Source: Streptomyces xinghaiensis S187 (GTDB lineage Bacteria; Actinomycetota; Actinomycetes; Streptomycetales; Streptomycetaceae). From it: a stretch of 64,000 nt of DNA. Shown piece by piece: positions 17,001-24,697 of this stretch. The position numbers and the translations under genes are program-made. The stretch spans positions 5,052,501-5,116,500 of the forward strand of contig NZ_CP023202.1 in NCBI RefSeq assembly GCF_000220705.2, in the 5' to 3' direction. Numbering within the stretch: position 1 is the stretch's first letter; each line of letters begins with the position of its first letter. Under the pieces are notes generated by a model, which saw only the letters and a list, made by a program, of their open reading frames with translations, had not been told where the DNA came from and searched no databases.

Positions 17001-18238
17001 ACGTCAACACCGGCAAGTTCACCGGCCAGGGCGGCAACCTGGAGGAGACGGTCACCAGGAACAACCTGGAGGCTGCCGAGGAGATCGTGCGCCAGCTGCG
17101 GCTGCGCGACCTCGGCGGCATCATCGTGATCGACTTCATCGACATGGTGCTGGAGTCCAACCGGGACCTGGTGCTGCGCCGGCTGCTGGAGTGCCTGGGC
17201 CGCGACCGGACGAAGCACCAGGTGGCCGAGGTGACCTCGCTGGGCCTGGTGCAGATGACCCGCAAGCGGGTCGGGCAGGGGCTGCTGGAGTCGTTCTCCG
17301 AGACCTGTGTCCACTGCAACGGGCGCGGCGTCATCGTGCACATGGAGCAGCCGTCGGCGCCCGGCGGCGGTGGCAAGCGGAAGAAGAAGGGCAAGGGCGG
17401 CGCGGCCGCGGCGGAGCCGCACATCCACGCGCCCGAGCCCTCGGACATCGGCGCCGGGGGCGAGGCCGCGGTCGCCGCGGTGGCCTCCCCGGAGTCCCCG
17501 GCCGAGGTGGCCGCGGAGACCGCCGAGCCGGTGGCGCTGCCGGAGCCCGCGTTCAGCCCGGACGAGGATCTGTACAGCAGCGCGGCCGAGGCGGAGGCCG
17601 CGGCCTCCCGGGTCGGCCGCGGCCGGCGCCGGGCGGTCCGCAAGGCGTCCGCGCCGGCGGGTCCGCCGAAGGCGGCCGCCGGGGAGGCGGTCGTGGTGGT
17701 CACCCCGGCCGAGTCCGAGGCGCGGCCCGAAGAGGTGGCGGAGACGGTGGCGGAGCCGGCGGCCGAGGCCGCTCCGGAGCCCGCGCCGGCCGCCGAGGCG
17801 GCGGCGCCCCCGGCCCGTACCCGCCGCCGGGCGGTCCGCAAGGCCTCGGCTCCCGCGGGCCCGCCGAAGGGCACCGAGGAACCGGAGGAGACGGCCGTGG
17901 TGGTCGTGTCCGCCGGTGAGCCGGTCGTGGCCGGGGAGACGGAGCCCGGGGCGCCCGTGCCGGAGACCGCGGAGCCCACTGAGGGCGGGGAGCCCGGGCC
18001 CGCCCCGGCGAAGAAGGCGGCGAAGCGCGCCGCGGCCAAGAAGGTGACGGCGAAGAAGGCCGCGGCCAAGAAGACCGCCGCCAAGAAGACGGCTGCCAAG
18101 AAGGAGCCGGGCACGGCGAAGAAGGCGGCGGCCAAGAAGGCCACGGCGAAGAAGGCCGCCACCCGGAAGACGGCGCAGAAGGCCGCGGCGGCGGAGCAGT
18201 CCTCCGCCCCGGCCGCGGCCTCGGCCGACGAGTCGTAG
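14033..18238 (+). CDS. rne: Ribonuclease E/G family endoribonuclease with very long low-complexity arms
   Basis: Endonuclease that initiates mRNA decay and processes rRNA and tRNA. 1401 aa. Residues 1 to about 690 are disordered Ala/Glu/Arg-rich sequence with recurring RRRAVRKATAPAGAP-type modules. The catalytic core starts near 692 with an S1-like domain (ASSYVGNVYLGKV-type motif, here QATSYVGNVYLGKVQN). Catalytic aspartates lie in MVVVDVNTGKFTG (about 985) and GGIIVIDFIDM, with the zinc-link pair CVHCNGRG near 1093. Two more modules (RRRAVRKASAPAGPPK) and a lysine/alanine tail (AAKK repeats, about 1325-1386) follow. The ATG at 14033 is chosen for GGGAGA 9 nt upstream; the frame is open to 13874. 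Confidence 0.93.
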   Translation: MPQSMEPREAARDSAAGDTPENNSPSDTLPPRRRRRAASRPAGPPSAPGAEAPAAEPAEATTVVADSAPAAPAALSALSEQEAATEAAPEPAAPPRRRRAARKATAPAGAPRAAAEPEAVTSEAVTPEAVTPQTAEEAEEDGETAEEIAAAQEEAAAEAVAAEDDELSGGTPAAQPAEAAAAAPEAEPAAEAEAAPRVRTRRRAVRKATAPAGAPAVTGDGDLAEPTVVGDQTPAVAPADETASAAPVEEAPRRTRRRAVRKATAPAGAPAEVAAAAEGTEAAQGGAPEADAPAEAPPQPLTEGSVTVADAVEAPRGRTRRRSARRSETGLAAPELAPVADDAAVPSRGETAAAPAEAEQAEGSAAEGRPARSRRRAERRQPAAEAGTETGAGAEGRAAFTAPAAEPEPEPEPEPTGRTRRRAVRPPTAVFQAPVFTEPMFQTPERAAAAAAAETEEPGAAEAEEREPAAATGGPRRRRRRAGAAEDTGPEAGTGAVAEEEQQPEAAAEPQAGEEESGERPSRRRRRGGRRRRRGEGEGNGEAGETGEEGPEGAAAEPAAEDAGEPAAERDRDRAAAGTEEQDERGERDEQEEDHGGAGGTSSSRRRRRRRRRSGDAGDHPVDASQDDPERTVVKIREPRKKDEPGTGFDEVQSIKGSTRMEAKKQRRREGREQGRRRVPIITEAEFLARREAVERVMVVRQSGERTQIGVLEDGVLVEHFVNKEQATSYVGNVYLGKVQNVLPSMEAAFVDIGKGRNAVLYAGEVNFDALGMSGGPRRIETALKSGQSVLVQVTKDPIGHKGARLTSQVSLPGRYLVYVPEGSMTGISRKLPDTERSRLKQILKKIVPENAGVIVRTAAEGASEQELARDVERLQQQWADIQKRAKGGGAPTLLYGEPDMTVRVVRDIFNEDFSKVIVSGDGAWETIQGYVSHVAPDLTDRLQKWTSDVDVFATYRIDEQLMKALDRKVWLPSGGSLVIDRTEAMVVVDVNTGKFTGQGGNLEETVTRNNLEAAEEIVRQLRLRDLGGIIVIDFIDMVLESNRDLVLRRLLECLGRDRTKHQVAEVTSLGLVQMTRKRVGQGLLESFSETCVHCNGRGVIVHMEQPSAPGGGGKRKKKGKGGAAAAEPHIHAPEPSDIGAGGEAAVAAVASPESPAEVAAETAEPVALPEPAFSPDEDLYSSAAEAEAAASRVGRGRRRAVRKASAPAGPPKAAAGEAVVVVTPAESEARPEEVAETVAEPAAEAAPEPAPAAEAAAPPARTRRRAVRKASAPAGPPKGTEEPEETAVVVVSAGEPVVAGETEPGAPVPETAEPTEGGEPGPAPAKKAAKRAAAKKVTAKKAAAKKTAAKKTAAKKEPGTAKKAAAKKATAKKAATRKTAQKAAAAEQSSAPAAASADES

Positions 18239-18271
18239 CGGGGAGGGGTCCCACGGGCCTCTGCGTGCGCC

Positions 18272-18312
18272 GGGCCGGTGCGCCCCCTCTCCGGAGGGCG
18301 GAGCACCGGCCC
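18272..18312 (+). terminator. Hairpin terminator after rne
   Basis: GGGCCGGTGC (18272-18281) pairs with GCACCGGCCC (18303-18312), with additional inner GC pairing. It lies 33 nt after the rne stop and upstream of the rplU promoter. Confidence 0.65.
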
Positions 18313-18419
18313 GGAGCCGTCTGGGGCCGTGCGGGGCAGCCGTCCGTGCCGCCGTCCGGGCGGCCGGGGTGTCCCCGGGAGGCCCCGGGCCGTACGGTCC
18401 CGGTACGGTGAGGGCCGGT

Positions 18420-18448
18420 TTGACCGGCGTGTCAAGGCCCCGTAATCT
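18420..18448 (+). promoter_or_regulatory. rplU-rpmA promoter (HrdB-type)
   Basis: TTGACC (18420-18425) and TAATCT (18443-18448) are separated by exactly 17 bp, the best vegetative promoter match in the window. Transcription would start near 18455, giving an L21 leader of about 155 nt. The rest of the 374-nt gap before rplU contains the rne terminator and this GC-rich leader. I saw no recognisable riboswitch. Confidence 0.7.
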
Positions 18449-18612
18449 TGACCGTCGGCGTGTGTACGCCAACCCCTTGAGCACATCCCTCCCGGTCCGC
18501 CGGGGGAGGCCGCTCGTCCTTCCGGAAACCGCGGGCACGGATCCTCCGGGATCCGGCTTCCGCGTGAGCGGCTGGCATCAGGGGTCCCGTTCGAGCAGAG
18601 AGTGAGATCCGC

Positions 18613-18933
18613 GTGTACGCCATCGTGCGCAGCGGTGGTCGCCAGCACAAGGTTGCTGTCGGCGACATCGTTGAGGTTGACAAGATTTCCACCGGCAAGG
18701 TCGGCGACACGGTCGAGCTCTCGACCCTGCTCGTGGTCGACGGCGACGCCGTCACCAGCGACCCGTGGGTCCTCGCGGGCATCAAGGTCCAGGGCGAGAT
18801 CGTGGACCACCACAAGGGCGCCAAGATCGACATCCTGCGGTACAAGAACAAGACCGGTTACCGCCGGCGCCAGGGCCACCGCCAGCAGTACACGGCGCTG
18901 AAGATCACCGACATCCCCGCGGCTGCGAAGTAA
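18613..18933 (+). CDS. rplU: 50S ribosomal protein L21
   Basis: Structural protein of the large ribosomal subunit, bound to 23S rRNA near L20. 106 aa, a standard length. It opens MYAIVRSGGRQHKVAVGDIVEV and ends with the L21 signature region RYKNKTGYRRRQGHRQQYT. The GTG start has GAGAGTGAGAT upstream. It is followed by rpmA after 14 nt, the usual rplU-rpmA-obg order. Confidence 0.97.
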   Translation: MYAIVRSGGRQHKVAVGDIVEVDKISTGKVGDTVELSTLLVVDGDAVTSDPWVLAGIKVQGEIVDHHKGAKIDILRYKNKTGYRRRQGHRQQYTALKITDIPAAAK

Positions 18934-18947
18934 GGGACTGAGAACAC

Positions 18948-19205
18948 ATGGCACACAAGAAGGGCGCATCGTCCACCCGGAACGGGCGCGACTCCAATGC
19001 CCAGCGGCTCGGCGTGAAGCGCTTCGGCGGTCAGGTCGTCAACGCCGGTGAGATCCTGGTCCGCCAGCGCGGCACCCACTTCCACCCGGGCAACGGCGTC
19101 GGCCGCGGCGGCGACGACACGCTGTTCGCCCTCGCCGCCGGTGCGGTGCAGTTCGGCACCAGCCGCGGCCGCAAGGTCGTGAACATCGTCCCGGTCGCCG
19201 AGTAA
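18948..19205 (+). CDS. rpmA: 50S ribosomal protein L27
   Basis: Large-subunit protein whose N-terminus reaches the peptidyl-transferase centre. 85 aa, beginning MAHKKGASSTRNGRDSNAQRL and containing VRQRGTHFHPGNGVGRGGDD. The N-terminus is the directly exposed form and lacks the cleavable prepeptide found in Firmicutes. It is co-transcribed with rplU; a large hairpin follows. Confidence 0.97.
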   Translation: MAHKKGASSTRNGRDSNAQRLGVKRFGGQVVNAGEILVRQRGTHFHPGNGVGRGGDDTLFALAAGAVQFGTSRGRKVVNIVPVAE

Positions 19206-19230
19206 TCAGCCCGGACGCGAAGACACAGCA

Positions 19231-19296
19231 CCGAGGGCGGGCCGCCCTTCCCGTTGCGCAGCGCACGCTCGCGGCGGGAAGCCGGTCCGCCCTCGG
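19231..19296 (+). terminator. Long hairpin after rpmA
   Basis: CCGAGGGCGG (19231-19240) pairs with CCGCCCTCGG (19287-19296), with further inner pairing of TTCCCG with CGGGAA. It lies between rpmA and obg and probably uncouples ribosomal-protein expression from the GTPase. Confidence 0.65.
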
Positions 19297-19434
19297 CGCG
19301 TTGAACCGGCCGCACCCCCTCGGCCGGGCGGAAGGTCCCGCCCGGCGCGGGGGCGCGGCAGCAGGACCGGCAGTACCGCAGGACAACCCCGTCACCAGGC
19401 CGGAAGGCCGGTACGCACAGCAGGAGGCACCCGT

Positions 19435-20874
19435 ATGACCACCTTCGTGGACCGCGTCGAACTGCATGTCGCCGCGGGTAACGGAGGCCACGGCTGCGCC
19501 TCCGTCCACCGTGAGAAGTTCAAGCCGCTCGGCGGCCCCGACGGGGGCAACGGCGGCCGGGGCGGCGACGTGACCCTGGTCGTCGACCAGTCCGTCACCA
19601 CGCTTCTCGACTACCACCACAGCCCGCACCGCAAGGCCGGCAACGGCAAGCCGGGCGAGGGCGGCAACCGTTCCGGCAAGGACGGCCAGGATCTGGTGCT
19701 GCCGGTCCCGGACGGCACCGTCGTCCTCGACAAGCAGGGCCGGGTGCTCGCCGACCTCGTCGGCCAGGGCACCTCCTACGTCGCCGCGCAGGGCGGCCGC
19801 GGCGGTCTCGGCAACGCCGCGCTGGCCTCGGCCCGCCGCAAGGCGCCCGGCTTCGCGCTGCTCGGCGAGCCGGGGCACACCGGGGACATCGTCCTGGAGC
19901 TCAAGACCGTCGCCGATGTGGCGCTGGTCGGCTACCCGAGCGCCGGCAAGTCCTCGCTGATCTCAGTGCTCTCCGCCGCCAAGCCGAAGATCGCCGACTA
20001 CCCCTTCACCACCCTGGTGCCCAACCTGGGGGTGGTGACGGCCGGTTCGACCGTCTACACCGTCGCGGACGTCCCCGGGCTGATCCCGGGCGCCAGCCAG
20101 GGCCGGGGGCTGGGCCTGGAGTTCCTGCGCCATGTCGAGCGCTGCTCGGTGCTGGTGCACGTCCTGGACACCGCCACCCTGGAGTCCGAGCGGGACCCGC
20201 TCTCCGACCTCGACACCATCGAGGAGGAGCTGCGGAGCTACGGCGGCCTGGACGACCGGCCGCGGATCGTCGTCCTCAACAAGATCGACGTGCCGGACGG
20301 CAAGGATCTCGCCGAGATGGTCCGGCCCGATCTGGAGTCCCGCGGCTACCGGGTCTTCGAGGTGTCGGCCGTGGCCCACACCGGTCTGAAGGAGCTCTCC
20401 TTCGCGCTGGCCGAGATCGTGGCGAAGGCGCGCGCGGCCAAGCCCCGGCAGGAGGCGACCCGGATCGTCATCCGCCCGAAGGCCGTGGACGACGCGGGCT
20501 TCACCGTCACCCGCGAGGGGGACGACCTGTACCGGGTGCGGGGCGAGAAGCCCGAACGCTGGGTGCGGCAGACGGACTTCAGCAACGACGAGGCCGTCGG
20601 CTATCTCGCGGACCGGCTCAACCGCCTCGGGGTGGAGGACGCGCTGGTCAAGGCGGGCGCCCGGGCGGGCGACGGCGTCGCGATCGGCCCGGAGGACGAC
20701 GCGGTCGTCTTCGACTGGGAGCCGAGCATGGCCGCGGGCGCCGAGATGCTCGGCCGCCGCGGTGAGGACCACCGCCTGGAGGCGCCGCGCCCGGCCGCCG
20801 TACGCCGCCGGGACCGCGACGCGGAGCGGGACGAGGCCGACGCGGAGTACCGGGGGTTCGACCCCTTCTCCTGA
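19435..20874 (+). CDS. obg: GTPase Obg/CgtA
   Basis: Essential GTPase involved in 50S assembly and stress or developmental control. 479 aa. Glycine-rich Obg domain at residues 1-158 (GGDVTLVVDQ, KPGEGGNRSGKDG). G domain: G1 GYPSAGKSSL, G2 DYPFTTL, G3 DVPGLIPGA, G4 NKID. C-terminal OCT domain about 340-420 (FTVTREGDDLYRVRGEKPERWV) and an acidic tail. AGGAGG lies 7 nt before the ATG. It follows rplU-rpmA in the classical order. Confidence 0.96.
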   Translation: MTTFVDRVELHVAAGNGGHGCASVHREKFKPLGGPDGGNGGRGGDVTLVVDQSVTTLLDYHHSPHRKAGNGKPGEGGNRSGKDGQDLVLPVPDGTVVLDKQGRVLADLVGQGTSYVAAQGGRGGLGNAALASARRKAPGFALLGEPGHTGDIVLELKTVADVALVGYPSAGKSSLISVLSAAKPKIADYPFTTLVPNLGVVTAGSTVYTVADVPGLIPGASQGRGLGLEFLRHVERCSVLVHVLDTATLESERDPLSDLDTIEEELRSYGGLDDRPRIVVLNKIDVPDGKDLAEMVRPDLESRGYRVFEVSAVAHTGLKELSFALAEIVAKARAAKPRQEATRIVIRPKAVDDAGFTVTREGDDLYRVRGEKPERWVRQTDFSNDEAVGYLADRLNRLGVEDALVKAGARAGDGVAIGPEDDAVVFDWEPSMAAGAEMLGRRGEDHRLEAPRPAAVRRRDRDAERDEADAEYRGFDPFS

Positions 20875-20926
20875 CCGGACCGCCGGCCGGCGCCCGCCCG
20901 GGCATCTCCGGCCCCTGCCGCAACAC

Positions 20927-20966
20927 GGGCCCCGCCCGCCCCGCACACCGGGGGCGTGCGGGGCCC
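20927..20966 (+). terminator. Hairpin terminator after obg
   Basis: GGGCCCCGC (20927-20935) pairs with GCGGGGCCC (20958-20966), and the loop contains further GC complementarity. It precedes the epimerase gene's own -10 box. Confidence 0.6.
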
Positions 20967-21006
20967 TCGCGCGCCGGGAGGCATCCTGCCACCGTCCGGC
21001 ACGGCA

Positions 21007-21012
21007 TAGGGT
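21007..21012 (+). promoter_or_regulatory. -10 box of the epimerase gene, probably leaderless
   Basis: TAGGGT ends 6 nt before the ATG at 21019. No ribosome-binding site fits in that space, so a leaderless transcript is inferred. Confidence 0.55.
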
Positions 21013-21018
21013 GGCGCC

Positions 21019-21999
21019 ATGACGTGGTTGATCACAGGCGGTGCCGGATACATCGGCTCCCATGTAGTACAGGCACTGGCCGGCAGCGGTGAACGCGCCG
21101 TGGTGCTCGACGATCTGAGCACCGGGGAGGCCGCGCGGCTGCCCGCCGGGGTCCCCCTGGAGCGGGGCTCCGTCCTCGACCGCGGGCTGCTGGACCGCGT
21201 CCTGCGCGAGCACGGCGTGACGGGCGTCGTCCACATCGCCGCCAGGAAGCAGGTGGGCGAGTCGGTGGAGAAGCCGCTGCTCTACTACCGGGAGAACGTC
21301 GAAGGGCTGCGGACCGTCCTCCAGGCGGCCGCCGAGGCCGGGGTGAGCCGTTTCCTCTTCTCCTCCTCGGCCGCCGTCTACGGCATGCCGGAGACCGATC
21401 TCGTCACCGAGGCCACCCCCTGCCTGCCGATGAGCCCGTACGGCGAGACCAAGCTCGCCGGCGAGTGGCTGGTGGCCGCGGCCGGGCGGGCGCACGGCAT
21501 GGCGACGGTCTCCCTGCGCTACTTCAACGTGGCCGGCGCGGCCTCCCCCGAGCTGAGCGACGCGGGCGTCTTCAACCTCGTCCCCATGGTCTTCGAGCGG
21601 CTGTCCGAGGGCCGGCCGCCACTCGTCTTCGGCGACGACTACCCCACGCCGGACGGCACCTGCGTCCGGGACTACATCCATGTCGAGGACGTGGCCGACG
21701 CGCATGTGGCGGCGGTGCGGCGGCTGGCCGCCGACCCGGAGACCTCCCTGGTGCTCAACATCGGCCGCGGTGAAGGGGTTTCGGTGACCGAGATGATCGA
21801 GATCATCGGCTCGGTCACCGGCCTGGACGCACGGCCCGAGGTACGGGAGCGGCGGCCCGGCGACCCGGCGCGGGTGGTCGCCTCGGCGGAGCTGATCGGC
21901 AAGGAGCTCGGCTGGTCGGCCCGGTACGGCGTGCGGGAGATGGTGGAGTCGGCCTGGGCCGGCTGGTGTGCCCGGCACCCGGGGACCGGCGCGGGCTGA
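21019..21999 (+). CDS. galE: UDP-glucose 4-epimerase-like NAD-dependent sugar epimerase
   Basis: Short-chain dehydrogenase/reductase of the extended NDP-sugar epimerase type, probably interconverting UDP-glucose and UDP-galactose for wall or capsule polymers. 326 aa. NAD-binding TGGAGYIGSHV at the N-terminus; catalytic Ser in LFSSSAAVYG; YxxxK in SPYGETKLAGEW; the GalE-like RYFNVAGAA and CVRDYIHVEDVADAH. The exact substrate cannot be read from sequence. It converges on a glycerophosphotransferase-like gene, so both could serve a wall polymer. Confidence 0.88.
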   Translation: MTWLITGGAGYIGSHVVQALAGSGERAVVLDDLSTGEAARLPAGVPLERGSVLDRGLLDRVLREHGVTGVVHIAARKQVGESVEKPLLYYRENVEGLRTVLQAAAEAGVSRFLFSSSAAVYGMPETDLVTEATPCLPMSPYGETKLAGEWLVAAAGRAHGMATVSLRYFNVAGAASPELSDAGVFNLVPMVFERLSEGRPPLVFGDDYPTPDGTCVRDYIHVEDVADAHVAAVRRLAADPETSLVLNIGRGEGVSVTEMIEIIGSVTGLDARPEVRERRPGDPARVVASAELIGKELGWSARYGVREMVESAWAGWCARHPGTGAG

Positions 22000-22020
22000 G
22001 CGCACCGGCGGCGGGCGCGG

Positions 22021-22064
22021 ACAGGGGCGGGGCCCGGAGGCTTTCCTCCGGGCCCCGCCCCTGT
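22021..22064. terminator. Perfect 20-bp bidirectional terminator
   Basis: Arms 22021-22040 and 22045-22064 are exact reverse complements joined by a CTTT loop. It sits between the convergent epimerase and glycerophosphotransferase genes and can end transcription from both sides. Confidence 0.85.
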
Positions 22065-22113
22065 GCGGTGGTACGGCGCGCGGGCTCGGGGCCCGCGGCC
22101 GGTGCTGTACCGG

Positions 22114-24261
22114 TCAGACGTTGACCGAGTCGCTGCCCTCCGGAGCGTCGGCCGGGTCGGCCGTGCCCGCCGGCTCCCGCGTTCCGGTCGGCTCCAGCTC
22201 GATCTCCTCGGACGCCAGCTCGGCCGCCGTCTCCTCCGCCCCCTCGCGCTGCGTGGGCACGTCGGAGGACGCGCGGGCGGCCATCCGGGCGCGCCGTTCG
22301 TCGGCCTTCGCGCACAGGGCGACCACGGCCTCGTTGAAGCGGACCAGGGACGGCGGGTCCGACGGGCCGAGCAGATACGTCTTCAGCTCGGCACGGGCCG
22401 CCGCGAGGGTGTCCTTCTCCGGGTTCCGCACGGCCTCCAGCAGCTCCGGGAGGCCGTCGGCGTCCGGGCTGAGGATCGCCGCCGCCCGTACGGTCGGGTA
22501 GCCGGCGCGGAACTCCTTCTCGCTCAGCCCGCTGGTGTTGGCCACGGCGTAGGGCTTCTCGCTGGTCAGGTAGTCGGAGACCACGCTCGACACATCGCTG
22601 ATCAGCAGATCGGCCTGGTTGAAGCAGGTGTAGATGGCGGGCCGGGGGCCGGTGATGATCTGGTGCTCCCAGTCCGGGAAGGACGCCCAGTACGCGCGCT
22701 CCCAGGCGGCGGTCGCCGCCGTCACGGCCGCGGCGCGGTCGGTGTCGGGCGTCGACTGGATCATCATCCGCTCGGCCTCGTCGGCGTCGGGACGGAAGTG
22801 CGTGCTGGTCAGCCGGTCCAGTTCGACGGTGCGGCGGCGCAGCTCGGCGGCGGCCTCCGGGCCGGGCCGCGGGCCACCGCGCCGGGAGTTCGCGTCGGTG
22901 ATCATCGCCTGGATGCGCTCGTTGGCACGGGCGGCGCGTGGGTCGACGGACCCGGTCATGGGGTGGGGCTTGTAGAGGAGCCGCACGCCGGGGTCGGCCA
23001 GCAGCCGGCGGACGATGTTCTCACCGGCGAGGATCACCGAGGTGTTGCCCGGGTCGTTGGTCCAGCCCTCCCAGGTGGGGGCGTAGAGGACGGTGGTGAG
23101 GCCGTCGTCGGCCGGGGGCCCGCCGTACGGGCGGATCGGTGACAGCTGCGGGCGCCCGACCTCCACCACGTCCCGGTCGTCGACGCCGATGTCGGCGAGC
23201 TGGTAGCGCTCGCGGGCGGCCGGGCCGGCCACCCACACCTCGTCGTACGCCTTGGCGTAGGGGTTGCAGCTGGAGAGCTTGTCGCTCTCGCCGTGGTTGA
23301 TGAACGCGTGCTTGATCGAGGGGATGCGCAGGACCTGCGAGGTCTTACCGGAGTTGGCCGGGTGCAGCATCATCTTGAGCGTCGAGTGCTCCAGATGCAT
23401 CAGATGCGCGACCTTGGGAATGCAGACGACCGGCACGTCCGTGGCGTCGATCTTCTGCACCATGAAGCGCTCGCGGAGCACGATGACCGGCTTCCCGTCG
23501 AGCTGCGGCAGCGTGGAGAGCCACATGTTGGCCTGGTAGGCCGAGGTGGTGCCGCCGGAGAAGTACATGCCGACCGTCGGCCGGTAGTCGGCGAGCCAGT
23601 TGTTCAGCCACTTCAGGACCTGCGCCTCGGTCGCCGAGCGCTTGGCCGGCAGCAGCCAGCCCGCGAGGTACAGGGTGCCGGCGATGGCGACGGCAAGGGC
23701 CAGGGAGAGTCCGACCCCGCCCCAGAGGGCGTCCCGGGTGACCACGGTGGCCAGCAGGCCGGCGGTGACCGGCACCGAGAAGGCCAGCAGCCGGTGGCCC
23801 GGGCGCCGGGAGAGGATGCGCGGCGGCGCGGGGGAGAGCCGCAGGGCCGAGGTGTCGATGTTCCGGGTGACGATCGGCAGCGTCCGGCTGCGGCGCACCA
23901 GCACCGCGGTGGCCTGGCACGCGAAGTGCGTCATGTAGAAGGCCAGCAGCCCGATGGTGAGCGGGGAGTGCTCCGCGATCGGATTGATGTCCTCCATCCG
24001 GAGGAGCCCCAGCACGATCAGCATGTCCCGCAGCAGCTGCCGGACGGTGACGTCGAAGCGGACCTTGCTCAGCAGTGACAGCAGCCCCGGCTGCCGCAGC
24101 TGGAGATACAGGTCGAGGGCGAGCCCCCCTGCCGAGGCGATGATGAAGATCGGCACATGGGGCAGCAGGGCACCCGCGAGCTGGCCGGTATAGGCCGCGA
24201 ACATCGCGAAGAGTGCTGAGAGCTGCACAGCACGGCGGGTGGCTGGTCCGGCAGAGGACAC
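22114..24261 (-). CDS. Polytopic CDP-glycerol glycerophosphotransferase-family protein
   Basis: 715 aa in two parts. Residues 1 to about 235 contain about six TM helices (LFAMFAAYTGQLAGALL; AFYMTHFACQATAVLV; SLALAVAIAGTLYLAGWLL). The remainder is a CDP-glycerol glycerophosphotransferase-like domain with FINHGESDK, YAPTWEGW, LYKPHPMTG and LISDVSSVVSDYL. Such enzymes build polyglycerophosphate or related teichoic-type polymers from CDP-activated precursors. The donor here is unproven. The GTG at 24261 is chosen because CCAGGAG lies 8 nt upstream; an upstream start would add 19 unsupported residues. Confidence 0.85.
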   Translation of the reverse strand: MSSAGPATRRAVQLSALFAMFAAYTGQLAGALLPHVPIFIIASAGGLALDLYLQLRQPGLLSLLSKVRFDVTVRQLLRDMLIVLGLLRMEDINPIAEHSPLTIGLLAFYMTHFACQATAVLVRRSRTLPIVTRNIDTSALRLSPAPPRILSRRPGHRLLAFSVPVTAGLLATVVTRDALWGGVGLSLALAVAIAGTLYLAGWLLPAKRSATEAQVLKWLNNWLADYRPTVGMYFSGGTTSAYQANMWLSTLPQLDGKPVIVLRERFMVQKIDATDVPVVCIPKVAHLMHLEHSTLKMMLHPANSGKTSQVLRIPSIKHAFINHGESDKLSSCNPYAKAYDEVWVAGPAARERYQLADIGVDDRDVVEVGRPQLSPIRPYGGPPADDGLTTVLYAPTWEGWTNDPGNTSVILAGENIVRRLLADPGVRLLYKPHPMTGSVDPRAARANERIQAMITDANSRRGGPRPGPEAAAELRRRTVELDRLTSTHFRPDADEAERMMIQSTPDTDRAAAVTAATAAWERAYWASFPDWEHQIITGPRPAIYTCFNQADLLISDVSSVVSDYLTSEKPYAVANTSGLSEKEFRAGYPTVRAAAILSPDADGLPELLEAVRNPEKDTLAAARAELKTYLLGPSDPPSLVRFNEAVVALCAKADERRARMAARASSDVPTQREGAEETAAELASEEIELEPTGTREPAGTADPADAPEGSDSVNV

Positions 24262-24599
24262 GAGCTGAGCTCCTGGCGGGGGGAGTGGACGGAGGGTGAC
24301 CGCATGGGTCCGGTGCACGCGCCGCGGGCTGAACGCGGGCTGCCACGGAGGACAACCACTGACCGTATGACGTGCGCCGCCCCTATGACAATTTCACGTG
24401 ACGGGTGTCACCGGGGTGGCCGACGGCCTGATCCCCCATGACCGTTTCATAACGTTCCGGAGCCGACGGGCGGCCGGCCGCGGAGCCGGAGCGATGGCCG
24501 CCGGGTGCGGCCGGCGGCGGGGGCGTCCCCACGGGGGCCGTGCGCCGGGCCGTCCGTCCCGCGAGGCGGACGGCCCGGCGGACGCCCGGTGACCTGGCG

Positions 24600-24605
24600 T
24601 AGATT
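24600..24605 (+). promoter_or_regulatory. Possible -10 box for proB
   Basis: TAGATT lies 92 nt before the proB GTG within the 436-nt divergent region 24262-24697. That region must also carry the promoter of the minus-strand glycerophosphotransferase gene. It includes a lower-GC patch near 24385-24420 containing TTTCACGTGACGGGTGTCAC. No other gene is supported there. Confidence 0.4.
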
Positions 24606-24697
24606 CTCGGGGAGACAGCGGTTCGATCATCCGGCCGACCGGTCCGGCCCGGCCGGCCGCGGTGGGCCGGGCCGGTGAGAGAGAAGGAAGCAGCGCG

